From assembly GCF_026212465.1 (NCBI RefSeq), contig NC_080055.1, positions 22,815,305 to 22,879,304 on the forward strand: 64,000 bases of DNA. Reading direction: 5' to 3'. Under the pieces are notes generated by a model. It ran no database searches. It saw only the letters and a list, made by a program, of their open reading frames with translations, and was not told the origin of the DNA. The translations under genes were made by a program, and so were the position numbers. Each line of letters begins with the position of its first letter. Within the stretch, counting starts at the first letter, position 1. The stretch comes from Amaranthus tricolor. Lineage: Eukaryota > Streptophyta > Magnoliopsida > Caryophyllales > Amaranthaceae. Shown here piece after piece: positions 37,412-50,705 of the stretch.

Positions 37412-38818
37412 TTAGTTGAAAAGTAAAGAAAAATAAAAAGTAACATGTTAAAAAGGTTTTAGTTCATTTGAACCTTTATAATAAAATCGAGGGTACATAT
37501 CGGAATTTTCGAAAAGTGAATTAATTCAAGGCGGTATGAACATTATGTTAAGCAATATTTATTTGCTCTTAAGCGTCTCTACTTAAAATACTGACATAAA
37601 ACTCAGTCAATAAACAAAGTTATAATGCAATTTGAAAAAAGAAGTTTAATTTGGAAAGACAGTTAGTCTATCAATAAAAAGAATGTGTTTAATGTCGACA
37701 TAAATTAAGATTTGAGTCTCTCACCCCTCTTTATATAAAGAGATTGACTTAAATCTATTTTTTAATCGTCCTATCTTTAGTAAAAGACATATATCTAGCA
37801 AGCTTTCTAAAATATTGGCGAAAATGATAGCCAAATTTGCATAATTTACTTCCATAGTTCTATCCTTATGCACTTAAACTAAATCAACTATATATTATCT
37901 GACTAAATGGTTAAATGTAGAGTTTTTTAAAATTAAAGTGATTAATCGTAATCAAGTATAACTTGAATTGACTCGATGCTAACTCATATAATCAAATCAG
38001 ATTGTCATAATATTTATACATATTCAAGAACATAAATTAACTCAATTTAAAATATTATATCCTAAATCTACCCGCACAATCTACCTCTAGTTAAATGCCA
38101 ACTCATCCAAGTTAGTATCCAACCCAAATAGATTCCTTCAACTTTTAAAATAAAATTTATACTAAACCAAATAAGCTTAAAGAAAATTCCATATCCACTT
38201 TGTTTCCATTTATCCAACCATGACAACTAAATGACTGTTTTGTCATTTGTCACATAAATATTTCCTCTCAAATCTCAAAACAATTCAGGTCCCACACGTT
38301 ATCCATTTACTGATTTTCTATTTCATCATATTTAATAGATTTGATTTTTACGCAATTTAATGTTTTGAAAGTATTTTGATGATCTATATATTAAATTATA
38401 TATATCTATAATTATAAAATATTTATATATTATAAATTATGTAATTAGACAATTTAAACAAAATCTCACTTTAATTATATTTCAAAACATAAAATAAACA
38501 TAAATAATAAATAATGTTAATAATCGTAACATAACAAATATATTAGAACGAAAGAACTAAAAAATTCATCTTAGGACCAATTTTCACACGTGCCAATCAC
38601 CACCGATAAATATTTCTTGGAATGCCAATTATACCCCTACCCACCTGACTTTCCGTGATGGACAACGCCACCTTTATTCATGTATAAAAATTTTCTAGGG
38701 TTTCCAGATTGTCTTCACCTAATTTTTCAATCTTGACAAAATATATTTCTTCGAAATTTCGAATTTGTGATTTGGATTTTTGAGTTTTCCGGCTATAATT
38801 CTGCTTAAATACTTTTAA
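37412..38818. other. Upstream region of the ASG1-like gene
   Basis: AT-rich. It contains a CACCTCTA-family repeat at about 37925-38092 and, from about 38580 on, less repetitive sequence likely to hold the promoter and 5' UTR. No other gene is seen. Confidence 0.5.
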
Positions 38819-40510
38819 ATGATGGATTTCTCGAATTCCAAGGATTGTCAACGGTCGTCGATTGTTGAAGAAAATAGTACGGTGAAGTTGGAGATCGAGG
38901 ACTCTTTAGATGATGAACATGGGCCTTTCAATAAGAAGCAGAAGAAATCTTCGTCTCTTAATCAGGTTAATCCTTTTTTTTTTTTTATAATTGTTATGTT
39001 TTGTTGATTTGAAGGATGTTTGTTTTTAGTAGTTAGGGTAGATTGTGAAGCTTATTTGTGGATTTTTGATTTAGTAAACTGTAAGCTGAACGTTTTAGGT
39101 CGAGTGTTATAGTTATATGAATATTCTTGTTTGCTATTTTTATTGGATATGATTGTTGAATAATGCTTAGATTTGGATTTACTTTGGTCTTTGAGGGTAA
39201 TTAAGTTAATTTACGAGCTTTGTGATTGTTGATATATTACATGTTAGCTTGTGTTTTTGGATTTCTGGGTTTAAAAATGGAGAAAGAAATTCATATAAAG
39301 GTTGATTGATCTTTTGTGTTGTAAACTTGATGTATAAAAATTAAAATATACATTTGCTATACAATGCGACCTATATATCGGTCGTGTTAAACTTGAAAAC
39401 TTTTATAATACAGTCACGATACGGTGGTGCGCTCTTGTTTTTGCACCATGCTTTGAGCCAAACTTTTATTCATCATGGGCTGCCCCTGCACACAACCCAG
39501 TCACACTCACAGGGTCACTAATAATACCTTATTTCAAGAGTATCTTATGTAGTTAATCTTTCATGAACCATTAACCCATAATGAAACAATGTCTTGGAGA
39601 AACTTGCTTGTTGTAAGCTGAAAATCTCCTCTCTAGACTCTTTTAGTCAAACGGCATAGATTCATTTTGTAAGCCTTACTAGAGAACCTGCTTCCTGTAA
39701 GCACTAAATACCACCCAACCCATCCCTCAATATGCCTTTTTTGATCTAGAACATTCGCAGATGAAATGTTTGAGGATAGCTTCTCTTTTCTACAAGTAAT
39801 AGGTATGCACCCATTTTACAAACTTGACCTTTTTTCATTACAATGGCCCAAAAATGTTTGAGGATAGCTTTACTAATCAATATATAGCTTTTCACCCATT
39901 TCACAAACATCAAATCCAAATCTAATCAATTAACTAAATACTAATCAATATATGTTACTCTCTTTATATTATGTTGAATAGTATTTCTGGTTCATCATAG
40001 GGTAAAGTAAGAAACAACATTATCCTTGGGTTGGCCGATGCCCTAGTTTTGTATTAATGGTTATTCTTACTTATTGCTGGTATTAATTGGTTGAAGGTTT
40101 TCATTGGTCGACATGAGTAAGCGTTCTTATTTTGTTAGAGACCGGCTTGCTATATGTACTAATATAAATGATAGTGTTTATTTTATGATTAAGATCCTTA
40201 AATAGAATAAAACTAGTTAGCGAAAAGTTCTGCGATCATGTTTCTACTAATTGGATGTTGAAAGAGGATGGACATGGTTCACATTTTGTTTGTGTTAGGT
40301 TTAGTTAGACCTAGGTGCATACCCTTTTTTTGGAATAGATAAATTCAAATTCGAAGCCATAGGGTCAAGAAAATTCAAATTCAAATTCAAAATCAGACAC
40401 CATATTTTCAAAATAACATCTCTCTATTAAAAAAAATTAATCCTACAAACAATGGATAGAAGTGATTGTGGAAGATGGCGATAGTAACACGTGCGCACCC
40501 ATACCCACAC

Positions 40511-40559
<49 letters not shown>

Positions 40560-40981
40560 GAAGTTCAAGTGAGAACCATCCTTATATGAGAACCGTCAGA
40601 ACCAATCTACCTAATGAAAAATTGTTACTTTTTACTAAAAAGGTGTTATTTTTAGGCAAAAAAGTGTTTTTTTTGAGAACAAAGATGATACTTTTAGGCA
40701 AAAAAGTGTTACTTTAAGAAAACAAAACTTCTGAAAAAAACTCACAATAAGGTGTTACTTTAAACATAAAAGGTGTTACTTTTTGAAAAAAATGTGTTAC
40801 TTTGTATTTAAGTTTTTTTTGAAAGTAACACTTTTTTGCTGAAAAAGTACCAAATTTTTTTAAAAACAAAAGTAACATTTTTTTGTCCAAAAGTAACACA
40901 TTTTCTGTGAAAAAGTAACACATTTTTATCGGAGATTGGTTCTCACGGTTCTCATATAAGCTTGGTTCTCACTGGAACTTA

Positions 40982-41036
<55 letters not shown>

Positions 41037-44000
41037 AATTAATTTTCAAACATGCTTGTGTCTATGTATTGAAACTTAGGAAAGTTTAATAATGGAATTT
41101 AGACAAGGATAAGAGTTAACTAATGCCGCAAAATATTTTCTTCAAATATAGCCACTTATGTCTATCTTAAGTTAATCACCATGTTGGTTTATTGTTCGCT
41201 TTGTTGGACTCTGGTAGAAACTAGAAATAATTCTCATTTGTAAGTATTAGACATGGGTATTCTTCATGGGCTTGTTTTTTTTTTTTTTTTAATTTGTTGA
41301 CATGAATTTAAGCTCTAGTGCTTTGAATATTGAATAGGGATAGCATATTTGAGTATTTTATGGAAAACATTGTAGTGGATGTGGTAATGGTTTATTTTTT
41401 CTGGTGTTCATGTATTGTTGTCGATTCATGATTGGCTTTTGAATTGAAACTACTAGTTACGCAAGACATGGGTTCCTTGGTCTTTAAAACACCTGGGTGA
41501 GGCGTTTTCTGTGAATTGCACCTAATGTATTGAAAAATGTGGCGCTATTTTGTATTTGAAGCATGATTTATCCATAGCATTTTTTATTTTTAAGATTGCG
41601 CCAAACTGATGATTGGTGCACTTTGAGCCTTCATAAACATGTGTTGGATCCATGGATTTTTTGTTCGTAGATCAATAACATATATTATTTCGAATTTAAA
41701 GTGAAAGGGAATGAACTTGTTGTAGTTATTGCGTTTGGAAATATCTTGATTTATAGATTATGGTCAAACTAGTGTTACATGATTCGCCAGTTATTTTTTT
41801 TGGATTCGCGATTCGCTCAAAATAACCATAAAATAGCCTAAAGCTTACCATGATTCACTTTTTTTGATTCGCGATTTGCAAGGAGATTAGTGAATCATGT
41901 GACAGTAGGTCAAACTATGGCCATGATGACGATCACACTAACATCAAGTATTAGCTACTCAAATGTGTCAACTGTAAAATTACTACTCCAATGGGTCTAC
42001 ATTAAAATATTTGTATTGTGGAATTGTGTTGAAAGTGAGGTTATAGTATGGGTTTTGCTGAATTCAATGCCAATCAACGTTTCAATTACTCCTAAGTTTA
42101 AGTCAATTTATGTAGATATGCTTTTTGAAACTACCATTTGAACATCTAGTATAGAATGCAAAATTAATTTATAAGGATAGGATAAAAGGAAGACAACAAA
42201 CTGTCCCATCATTTTTCTCATATCAAGGTAATGACAATGCCAAAGCGTTGATCCGAAAGGCATGGTTATATTTTTACTTAACTGTAGTTCACTAACAAAA
42301 GTCAAACCAAGATTTATGAATAGAGTAGAAAACAAAGATAGTATATAAGCAAGGGAGAACAGGAATCGGGAATGCATAGAAAGCATGTTGAGAATTATTT
42401 ATGTTAACACACCATGGAGCCTTAAACAACTGAGAATCATTCATGTTTATACATTATGATACCATTGATTTTTCCGACTTGGTGGCCTCGGTTGATAAAA
42501 ATCTTCATATCAGTCACTGAAGAACATTCAGTCAGTTCACTCCTTTGGTCATTGAGCAGTTTCGTGATATGCCTAAATATCTTGCATAAATGTTTGCTTT
42601 TAGAGTGCTTTTATTTTGGATTTCTGTCTGAAATCTAACTGTTGTATCTTATTTTCACTGTCTTTAATCGCCTGCAGTTCTCTTCGGGAAATAATCAATC
42701 TCCAGTCCCCCTTTCACATTACAATCCCCTTGAGGAGCCTAGTCCATTGGGTTTGCGCCTGAGAAAAAGCCCGTCACTCCTTGAGCTAATCGAAATGAGA
42801 CTCTCCCAAGGGAAGTCTTCTACTTTGGGATCCGCACCCAGTGATGATTCCAAATCACGGGAAAAAAGTAACCTTAAAAGCAGTGCTCCTACTGCTACAG
42901 ATAAGCTTAAGGCTTCAAATTTTCCTGCTTCCATATTAAAGATTGGCTCTTGGGAGGTAAATGAATTTGCTTTTTCTCTATGAGTATACGGGTTCTCTTA
43001 ATGTAAGTTGGAAGTAGCTGAAAATTATTTTTTCTGGCAGTATACTTCTCGCTATGAAGGGGATCTAGTTGCAAAATGTTACTTTGCCAAGCATAAGCTT
43101 GTTTGGGAAATTCTTGAGGGAGGCCTAAAGAGCAAAATTGAAATCCAGTGGTCTGATATCATGGGATTGAAAGCAGACTTTCCGGATGATGCTCCTGCAA
43201 ACTTGGTTGTAGTGGTATGCTATCGTGCTCCATGAATTTGCCTATTTATTTTAGATAGTAGTATTCTTATTTGTGAATTCTAGGTAGCTGTCAGCCTTAC
43301 TCAACCTCTTTTTTGTTTATAGATTTTTTTAAATTCTAAAAGAAGGGTTTGTTTTCACTCTTATGCAGCTGGCACGTCAACCTCTGTTCTTCAGAGAGAC
43401 AAATCCTCAGCCAAGAAAGCATACACTCTGGCAGGCTACAGCAGATTTTACTAACGGACAGGCTAGCTTACATAGGTTAGTCTATATGTGGCCTCAATTT
43501 GCATTTTAGGTCCATTTATTTGATAAATCTGTTTGGAGGATCATGATTCAGCTTCTCAAATTTCAATACTGTTATACAATAGTACTAGTTATTCTAGTTG
43601 TAGAAATAAACATTTTGCGATGGATCTTTTGCTACAGAATTAGATGCTTAGTTAAGCTTTTCTTTCATTGCCTGTTAAGCATTACTGGAGGTGACTCTTT
43701 ATTAACTTGAGGTAGTTGTTGAGTTGGTTTATTTATGTTGAAAATCTGAATCAAAAGAGGCAAAAGGTAAAATAGACTTCAAGGAAAATGAAACAAAATA
43801 AGTTGTTTGGTGATGCAAGATAACTAGTGTTGGGTATTGAATACTCAAATTTGGATTTGGGCTCTTCTGGCAACATAAATCTTGTTGTGCTTGTGCTTAT
43901 GCTTATGCCATTTTGGTTTAGGCATCATGAAGACAGTAATACCATTCTTAGAGGTTCTGGCCTCACTATGGTATGCTGTTTTGTGATGGCTAGTATGAGA

Positions 44001-45895
44001 GAGCATTTAATCAGTAAGACTTACTGAAGTTATTAGAGTTCATACTGAGTTGAATAGATAACGTTATAATCGTGAATTGATTATCTTCATGGGGACCAAC
44101 CTAGTAGACCAGTATGGTTCTTAAGTAGTATATGCAGAAATTCAACTATTCAAGCCAAATCTTTATGTTTTACTGTGCTACAAAATTTTGATTCGACCAT
44201 TCAGCATTTTGCTTTTGTGCGTCTTATGAATAGTAACACTATTAAGTAACACTTTCGCTAGTGAATTAATTTCTGATATTCTGGTTGCTCAGTGTGACAA
44301 GTCCCTACAGGCAATCTGACTAACCAGCTTATTCTGATTTTAGTTTTTTTTTTGTTTTGTTATTTTTTTCTAAAATGAACTGCAGTTTCGGTTTTACACT
44401 ATACTCCTTATTTTTGTGTTGCTCTATTTATGTGATGCATTTATTTGGTTTTCATCTCCCAGCTAGTGAAGCTCCTAAAAAAATTTTATTATCACTGTAA
44501 CATTGCAGGAAACATTTCTTGCAAGTGCCAAATGGTCTATTAAACAAGCATTTTGAGAAATTAATTCAGTGTGATATGCGTCTTAATTTCCTGAGCCGAC
44601 AACCAGAAATAATTTTAAATTCTCCCTACTTTGAATCCCACTCTTCTGCTTTTGATGCCTCAAATGAATCCAAAAATCATGGCTTAGATCAAAGAGAAAC
44701 CAGCAGGGGGCCTAGCATCTCAATTTTTGAGGATGTTGGAACACCTTCTGTATCCCCATCATCTTCTATCTCAATCAAACAAGATGATACACTTCATGGA
44801 CCGTCTGAAAATTTGTCTCGTGAAGCTACTTCCCCTAGCTCAGGTATCTACTTATGTTGCTTTTCTTTGCGATGTTTGTATATAATTTTATGGCACCATT
44901 GCTTAAGACTCGTGTTTTTTTTATATTGGTGATCCAACAAAATTGATTGGTGTTATTGTAGATTGCTTGAGATAGCAAAAGGTCGATTGGATTTTGCTTT
45001 TAGAATCTTTACACAAATTTTCAAACCTATACTATGAGAACTCTGATCAAACTAATGATTTTGGAAAATCAGCAGCATATTTTAATGAGCTACTTTGGTA
45101 TACTTTTTAATTCACTGTGATGCATTTGTGGCAGCATAATTAGGTCACCTTTTCCCTTATGTATCATAAATTTATTCTATAAAAATGATGTACTTCTGAT
45201 TGGATTTTTCTTACTCCTGCTCTGTTTTGACTGTCCTAGACGTGGATTAAGCTTATGAAACTCATTATGTGCTCTGTCGTTAAACTTGCTAATCAACATT
45301 TTTTTTAATTTCAGTGATGGATATGCCTGTAATGGAAGTTAGTACAAGCAGCCAATCAAGTAAACTGAAGGGGTCGAAAAGCGTTGAACAGCTAATAATG
45401 CAAGGAATACGCCCATCCATGTCAATGACCGACCTTGTGAATCATATTGGTAACTGCATTTCAGAACAAATGGGTTCCGAGAATCCAGAGTTCACAGAAA
45501 ACTGTTCTGAATCCCGTAAAATGCTTGAAGATATTGCGCAACACCTACTAGGTGACTTCCAATTTACAACATGCTCTGACGAGAAATCCTTAATGTCGAG
45601 GGTCAACTCTTTGTGTTCCCTTCTTCAGAAAGATGGCACCCCTGTTCAGACTTTTGAAATGACGGAAGAGGAAAAGAATGTAACTGATAAACATGAACTT
45701 GAGTTACTGGATCACAGTACAAATAAAGGTGACACAATTGCCCCCGAAGATTCTGTTAGAGATGGGTACAAGCAAGCACCGAGCATGCCGAGAATCGATT
45801 CTTTTGGGGATTTGCTCCTTCATCTTCCTCGGATTGCTTCACTACCAAAGTTCTTGTTTGACATTTCTGAAGACGGGGATAATCAAGCACGATAG
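38819..45895 (+). CDS. ASG1-like plant-specific protein of unknown function
   Basis: This matches the plant-specific family of Arabidopsis ALTERED SEED GERMINATION 1 (At2g24100) and its paralogue At4g30780; the molecular function is not known to me. Exons: 38819-38965, 42678-42956, 43041-43214, 43369-43475, 44509-44843 and 45315-45895 (TAG 45893-45895). Phases agree throughout, giving 540 residues. Two ATGs in tandem (38819 and 38822) could start it. Blocks I rely on are GPFNKKQKK (nuclear-localisation-like), PLGLRLRKSPSLLELIEMRL, KIGSWEYTSRYEGDLVAKCY, then EIQWSDIMGLKADFPD, RQPLFFRETNPQPRKHTLWQ and ending RIASLPKFLFDISED. The C-terminal third is polar and probably disordered. Intron 1 is 3.7 kb and carries a microsatellite-flanked MITE. 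The gene appears intact. Confidence 0.88.
40512..40556. repeat. (AT)n microsatellite, left flank of a MITE
   Basis: Pure TA tract directly abutting the inverted-repeat element at 40557-40985. Confidence 0.95.
40557..40985. mobile_element. Foldback MITE lying between two (TA)n tracts
   Basis: The terminal arms 40561-40605 and 40936-40980 are inverted repeats: TTCAAGTGAGAACC and CTTATATGAGAACCGT on the left, with matching complements ending GGTTCTCACTGGAACTT on the right. The interior repeats AAAGTGTTACTTTT-like motifs in both orientations. Both sides are (TA)n, so the target was either a TA microsatellite or a TA site that then expanded. It lies in intron 1 of the ASG1-like gene. Confidence 0.8.
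40986..41032. repeat. (AT)n microsatellite, right flank of a MITE
   Basis: Pure TA tract of about the same length as the left-hand one at 40512-40556. Confidence 0.95.
41775..41905 (-). repeat. Short palindromic-ended MITE-like repeat, copy 3
   Basis: Inverted relative to copy 1 (1587-1716). It ends GTGAATCATGTGACAG, the complement of the start of copy 1, and has GATTCGCGATTCGC inside. It lies in intron 1 of the ASG1-like gene. Confidence 0.6.
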
Positions 45896-46315
45896 ACAGG
45901 AGGAGAAGACGTTAATGATACTTGACGACATGATTTCTCTTCGTGGTTTGACACAATTGCTGTTTTGGAAATAGAATTTCAGATTGTTGTATTGTATATG
46001 TACCTTGTAAAATTATTGAGATTCAGAAATTTGGTTTAATGATGAATCTCAATCCAAAACTGTACAGAGAGGAACCATACAAGGGATAATTTATAGCTTT
46101 TTTCTCAAGTTTATGATCTGCAAATTTAAAGTGTAGCTTTTCTCTCTGTATCCATTGTTGGGTTTCCCGGTGTAAAAAGGTCTGAATTTTTCTTGTATTT
46201 TTTCCTTTGTGACTGCTGGATATGAAAGTTTGTACATCTTTATATGATAACTCTTCAATTAATTTCTTTAGTATCTTTACCGTTGCAAAAATACACTATA
46301 AATTTTAAGCATATA
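45896..46315 (+). other. 3' flank of the ASG1-like gene
   Basis: Probable 3' UTR and downstream sequence of the ASG1-like gene; nothing coding is seen. Confidence 0.5.
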
Positions 46316-46574
46316 CTATCTTCTATTCACCCCAAGTGTCTCATTTTTTTATTTGGTCAAGTCACCTTAAATGTTTCATTTCTATTTTGAGTGTTAACTT
46401 TACCAATTTACTCTTACTATACCTACCCTTTTCACACCTTTACTCCTACTAACTCCACTTTACCCTTATTAAAATTTAAAAATACTCTACTTTTTTCTTT
46501 CAAATATGGTCCCATTTGACCATCTAAAAAATGATAAAAAGTCAAATGAGACAAATTAGGCAAATAGGAGAGAG
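46316..46574 (+). mobile_element. Stowaway-like MITE
   Basis: Left end CTATCTTCTATTCACCCC and right end GCAAATAGGAGAGAG are inverted repeats flanked by TA. The inner arms AAGTGTCTCATTT and AATGAGACAAATT also match inversely. Confidence 0.75.
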
Positions 46575-46576
46575 TA

Positions 46577-47320
46577 TTTTTTTGGGTCTAAAAATAAATA
46601 ATTTTACTAATGAAAATGCAATGTATGCTAATGTCAACTAATAATCGAGGCTCCTAAATTTAGAGAGCATTGTGCAATCGAACATTATGCGAACAAACGC
46701 CTTACTCATGCTCAAAATCAGCTCTGATCTTCATCTAAATGTATCAATGCTTAGAGCATTTTAAAATACAATTTTTGGAATAATTGTTAGTAGTGTGATT
46801 GACGGGTAAGTCTAGTGGTTAGCATTACAATCTTCTAATTTTTTCTTTAAAGATTACAATATTTAATTTTAATAATTGGTCATTACAATAACTAATAAAT
46901 AAAATATTTAAAAAATTTATAAATACCAAATGATCTGAAAAATTTATAAAATTTCACAAATTGTTGTGAGAGACAGTATCTCAGAAAGACACATTAGATA
47001 TATGGGCTAAATAGCCTATTTATTACAAATTAAAGAGAAAAAAAGAATATAGACTTCTTGTTTTGAGATCTCTCACAAGAGTAGCCGATAAAATTTTCAT
47101 ATAAAAATTAAAAATATTTTTGTGCAAAAAACAATAATCTCAAATTTGATTATAAAATTTAATAAATTTAATTTTCATGAAATTTACTTGAGTGGTTGGC
47201 TTTAATCACCTATAGTGACACTTAACAGCATTACAACTTTTCACGAACGAAATCATTCAGCTGTACAGGAGGCTCCAAATAAGAAGGATTTGAATGTTTA
47301 AAGTTTCATATACTTCATAG
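46577..47320. other. Spacer between the convergent ASG1-like and ATG11 genes
   Basis: AT-rich. About 46958-47095 has GAGACAGTATCTC and GAGATCTCTCAC ends like the GAGAC/GTCTC family seen elsewhere in the window. No gene is seen. Confidence 0.45.
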
Positions 47321-47329
47321 TTCTATATA

Positions 47330-47610
47330 GGAAAATTTAATTTTAAAAATCTCACTTTTTGTTCGTTATCTTTTAAAATCTCACATTTTGATTATTTTCT
47401 AAAAATTCAACCTTTGTACTGCGTTTTCTTTTAAAGTACTGACCTCATTAAGTTACTTGCAAAATTCAGAAGTAAATAAATTTAAGAATCAAAAGGTCGG
47501 ATTTTTAAAATAAAACAAAGTATAAAGGTCGATTTTTTGAAAAATAATCAAAAGGTGGGATTTTTAAAAGACAACGAGCAAAAGGTGCGATTTTTAAAAT
47601 TAAATTTTCC
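47330..47610. mobile_element. Mutator-like foldback MITE
   Basis: It folds back almost end to end: the left half beginning GGAAAATTTAATTTTAAAAA is the inverse of the right half ending TTTTTAAAATTAAATTTTCC, with about 95-bp arms. A perfect 9-bp target duplication TTCTATATA (47321-47329 and 47611-47619) supports a Mutator-type insertion. It sits just downstream of the ATG11 stop codon. Confidence 0.85.
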
Positions 47611-48714
47611 TTCTATATAATATATAATTTACAATTTTCTCTTTCTTTTTCACTTTTTCTTTTTATTTTTAAATTTCTATGATTGATGCCAAAGATCAGG
47701 AAGACAGCGACGAATGAATGGTTGTATCAGGTAGCATAGCAACAGTTATGACGAAGTATTCACATCCCACAGGAAGACAACTCGCTAAGATATCGTATGA
47801 TGATGTCGAGCAATTGGTTTGATCCCCTCCAGTGTTACGCTCAGGTCTCTGCGCATCAGGTAGGAGTTTCACAACATGTCGTTCAATGTGGACAATCTGT
47901 CCGATGATATAGGCTGGGCGAGTAGGAAGATGATCGGTGAACAAGGCCACAGATTCTGGCGAGAGGAAATAGTTGGGGCAGTTCCGGCTTATGGCCTCAT
48001 AATGCCCGGATGAATTCAAGACGAAGGCTGCAATCTCATGGACTTCAAAACAACAAAAAGAAATTTTTTCCTTGTTTGCCTGTTGGAAAATAGAATAGTT
48101 AATCATACGGAAACAGGAGATATCAGTAATTAACTCTCCGTCACAAGATTTAAACTGGTTATTTTAATTTAAGCAAGTTTAATTTTTATAATTTGAAAAT
48201 TACGAACGTTGGAGCAACTCCAACATGGACAAATCCAACATTCTATAAACGAGAACTTCGCATATCAATCATTTTCTACGCCATTGCATAACAATTCGAG
48301 AAAGCTTAAAGTTCTTGATTGCATACCATGACCATTAGAAATTAGCATATAAAAACCAAGAAATAAAAGAAATTTGTATTATTGTTCTCCATTAATAAGC
48401 CCACGAAAGAACTCATCTTCAACTCAGCTTACATGTCAAACAAGTCAAATAGGATTCGAATGGGAGGATGGAGCTACTTCAAACCGTGGTTTCATGTATA
48501 GGGCGGAAGAGCACTGGTGGTTCAAGAGGTGACATCATCGGGAACATTCATTATTTAGCAGATTAGTTAACAGAGACTTAATCAGACGAACTGGTGAGTT
48601 AGCTGCAAAATTGGATCGGCCAAGTGGGTCTATCGGTGAGTCTCATGGGGATGACAAGAATTCGCTGGGGTCGAGGTCGAGTATGGAGGGGGGCATTTGA
48701 TATAGTTGTTGGCT

Positions 48715-48895
48715 ATGTTACTTGGACTCGGATACTGATGTTGGATACTGGTACGTGTCCGAGTGTCGGATACGTCTAAATATTCAATTTTATGCCTAAA
48801 ATGAAATGTCTAAGTGCCATACCAATGTCCGAGCATCAAGGATCGGACACGGGTACGTTAAATAAATTGAAGAGTCTGAGTAACATGGGTTGTTG
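48715..48895 (-). repeat. MITE-like repeat in the last ATG11 intron
   Basis: Inverted ends TGTTACTTGGACTCGG and GAGTCTGAGTAACAT with internal GTGTCCGAGTGTCGGA and TCGGACACGGGTACG motifs. About 180 bp, non-coding. Confidence 0.6.
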
Positions 48896-49683
48896 GTTAC
48901 AAGAGCTGAGAGGAGAAAGCGATAAAAGGAAACAGTTGATGTTTCCTCTGTAAATTGAGTGGTAACATTTAGATGTGGATTGGGTTCACCATCAGGAAAA
49001 GAAGTCAGTTATCGACATGGAAAACCAAACAGGTCAGAATGGACTGGGTTAAATCATCCCGTTTCAAGGCCCAAACCATCATACCCAACAAGCCCTTAAA
49101 CCATTTTTACAAAATATGGCTTTGTATACCAGATCTCTCATCCCACAGAAACTGTACCACATAAATAGTAAAAAAAATTTCCTTTTGTTTTTAATTGGAT
49201 ATATTTTGGGCAGCAATTAAGCAATTACTAATCATTATCATTAGATTATAAAAGAATGTATCTAACAGTCTAATATAGTCCTTGTTTTTATGCGTGAATA
49301 ATAAGCATTCTCTATGAATAAAGGTCAGATTTTGAACAAACCAAACATAACTTAATGTAAGAAAGATTTTAGCGCAAGACGGAGTGAATCAATGATAAAG
49401 GTTGTTGTGATAGAACAAACAAGATCAGAAGAATACCTGTTTCTCAAGTTGATGCTTTGTGTATAATGTTTTGACTAATTCTTTTCTCTCTTCCGAATCC
49501 GTTAAGAGCTGCTTAGTTGCAGCTTCAGCCTTTGCACTCCTATCAAGCAGCTCAGCACGATGCCTCAACAAAATAGCAACTCTATCAGCAAGGACTCTAA
49601 TACATGCACGGAACTCAGCAGTGCCATCATCTTCACCGTCACTTGCGGAACTGGATAATGCAATGAGATATAAGATTCTACGG

Positions 49684-50010
49684 CCCATTTTGTTAGTGAT
49701 ACTAAATGGTGGTAATGCGAATGATTTATAGCGTAAAATTTCATCAAAAGTTCCATGTCATTACCATGGCGATGAAACTTTGATCACAAAAAAAAAAAAA
49801 AATTTGTTAGCAAATTTTCATTACCACCTAATACCACCTCTCACAATGTTAATGCATTGGAATGAATTTTATGAAGAAAATGAAATGATTGAAGTTAGAC
49901 AAGCATGGTCATCAAGGTAGCCAAGAGATATTTCAACCAAGATTACAGTGTTTTCATTCCCATTACTACCATTTAATACCCACCTACCAAATGGACTGTT
50001 AGGGTAATAT
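49684..50010. repeat. MITE-like repeat in an ATG11 intron
   Basis: Ends CCATTTTGTTAGTGATAC and CCAAATGGACTGTTAGGGT are partly inverted, and both sides carry TAATACCACC- or GGTGGTAATG-type motifs. A similar pattern occurs near 19180-19400. Borders are approximate. Confidence 0.4.
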
Positions 50011-50705
50011 TCCAGCAAGCAAATTCAAATCGAATAACTCTTTTAAAATGTAGTGATCATCAACTGACGACACCGTCGTATTGATTTGGCACCACAAGCA
50101 AAAACTAAAATAGAAAAAAGCAGACTCATTCTATCCTAACCTGGAAAGCGATTGAGCCAAGGAACACAGAGCATCAGAGAAACCAGTAAATCCTCCAGTA
50201 GCATTGACGCAGGACTTAAGTCTTCCTAATAGCCCACACATTTTCACACAAGATGCACGTAGTTTGTTATATTCTGAAGCTCTCCTGTCAGCAGCACAAA
50301 GGTGGGTTTGGGCTTCTAGCTTTGTTTCCTGCAGACAGTTCTTTAAGTGAGCACAATTCATCTATGAACAAAAAAAAGAAAAAAGGGGGAGAAATGATTA
50401 AAGCAAATTGAATTCAGGCAGATTGGAATCTTGAAGAGTAGCCCAATAAGAAGTATTGATAAAAAGTTGGGGAGAAACAGTAATCAAGCTGGCTTCAAAA
50501 AACAGCCAAATACGAACCTGTGATTCATCCAGAAGCTTCCTGTTATTCTCCAACTCTAAGCCAAGCTTTGATATATCCTCCAATGCAGATTTAAGCCTAC
50601 TTTCAGTTTCAGTCAGTTGGTTTGCCTTATCTTCAAGTGCAGTTTGCAGTTCCAGCACAAGGTCAGCATTGGCCTTCGCTGTAGTCTCACTTGGGTCGGC
50701 AGAAT

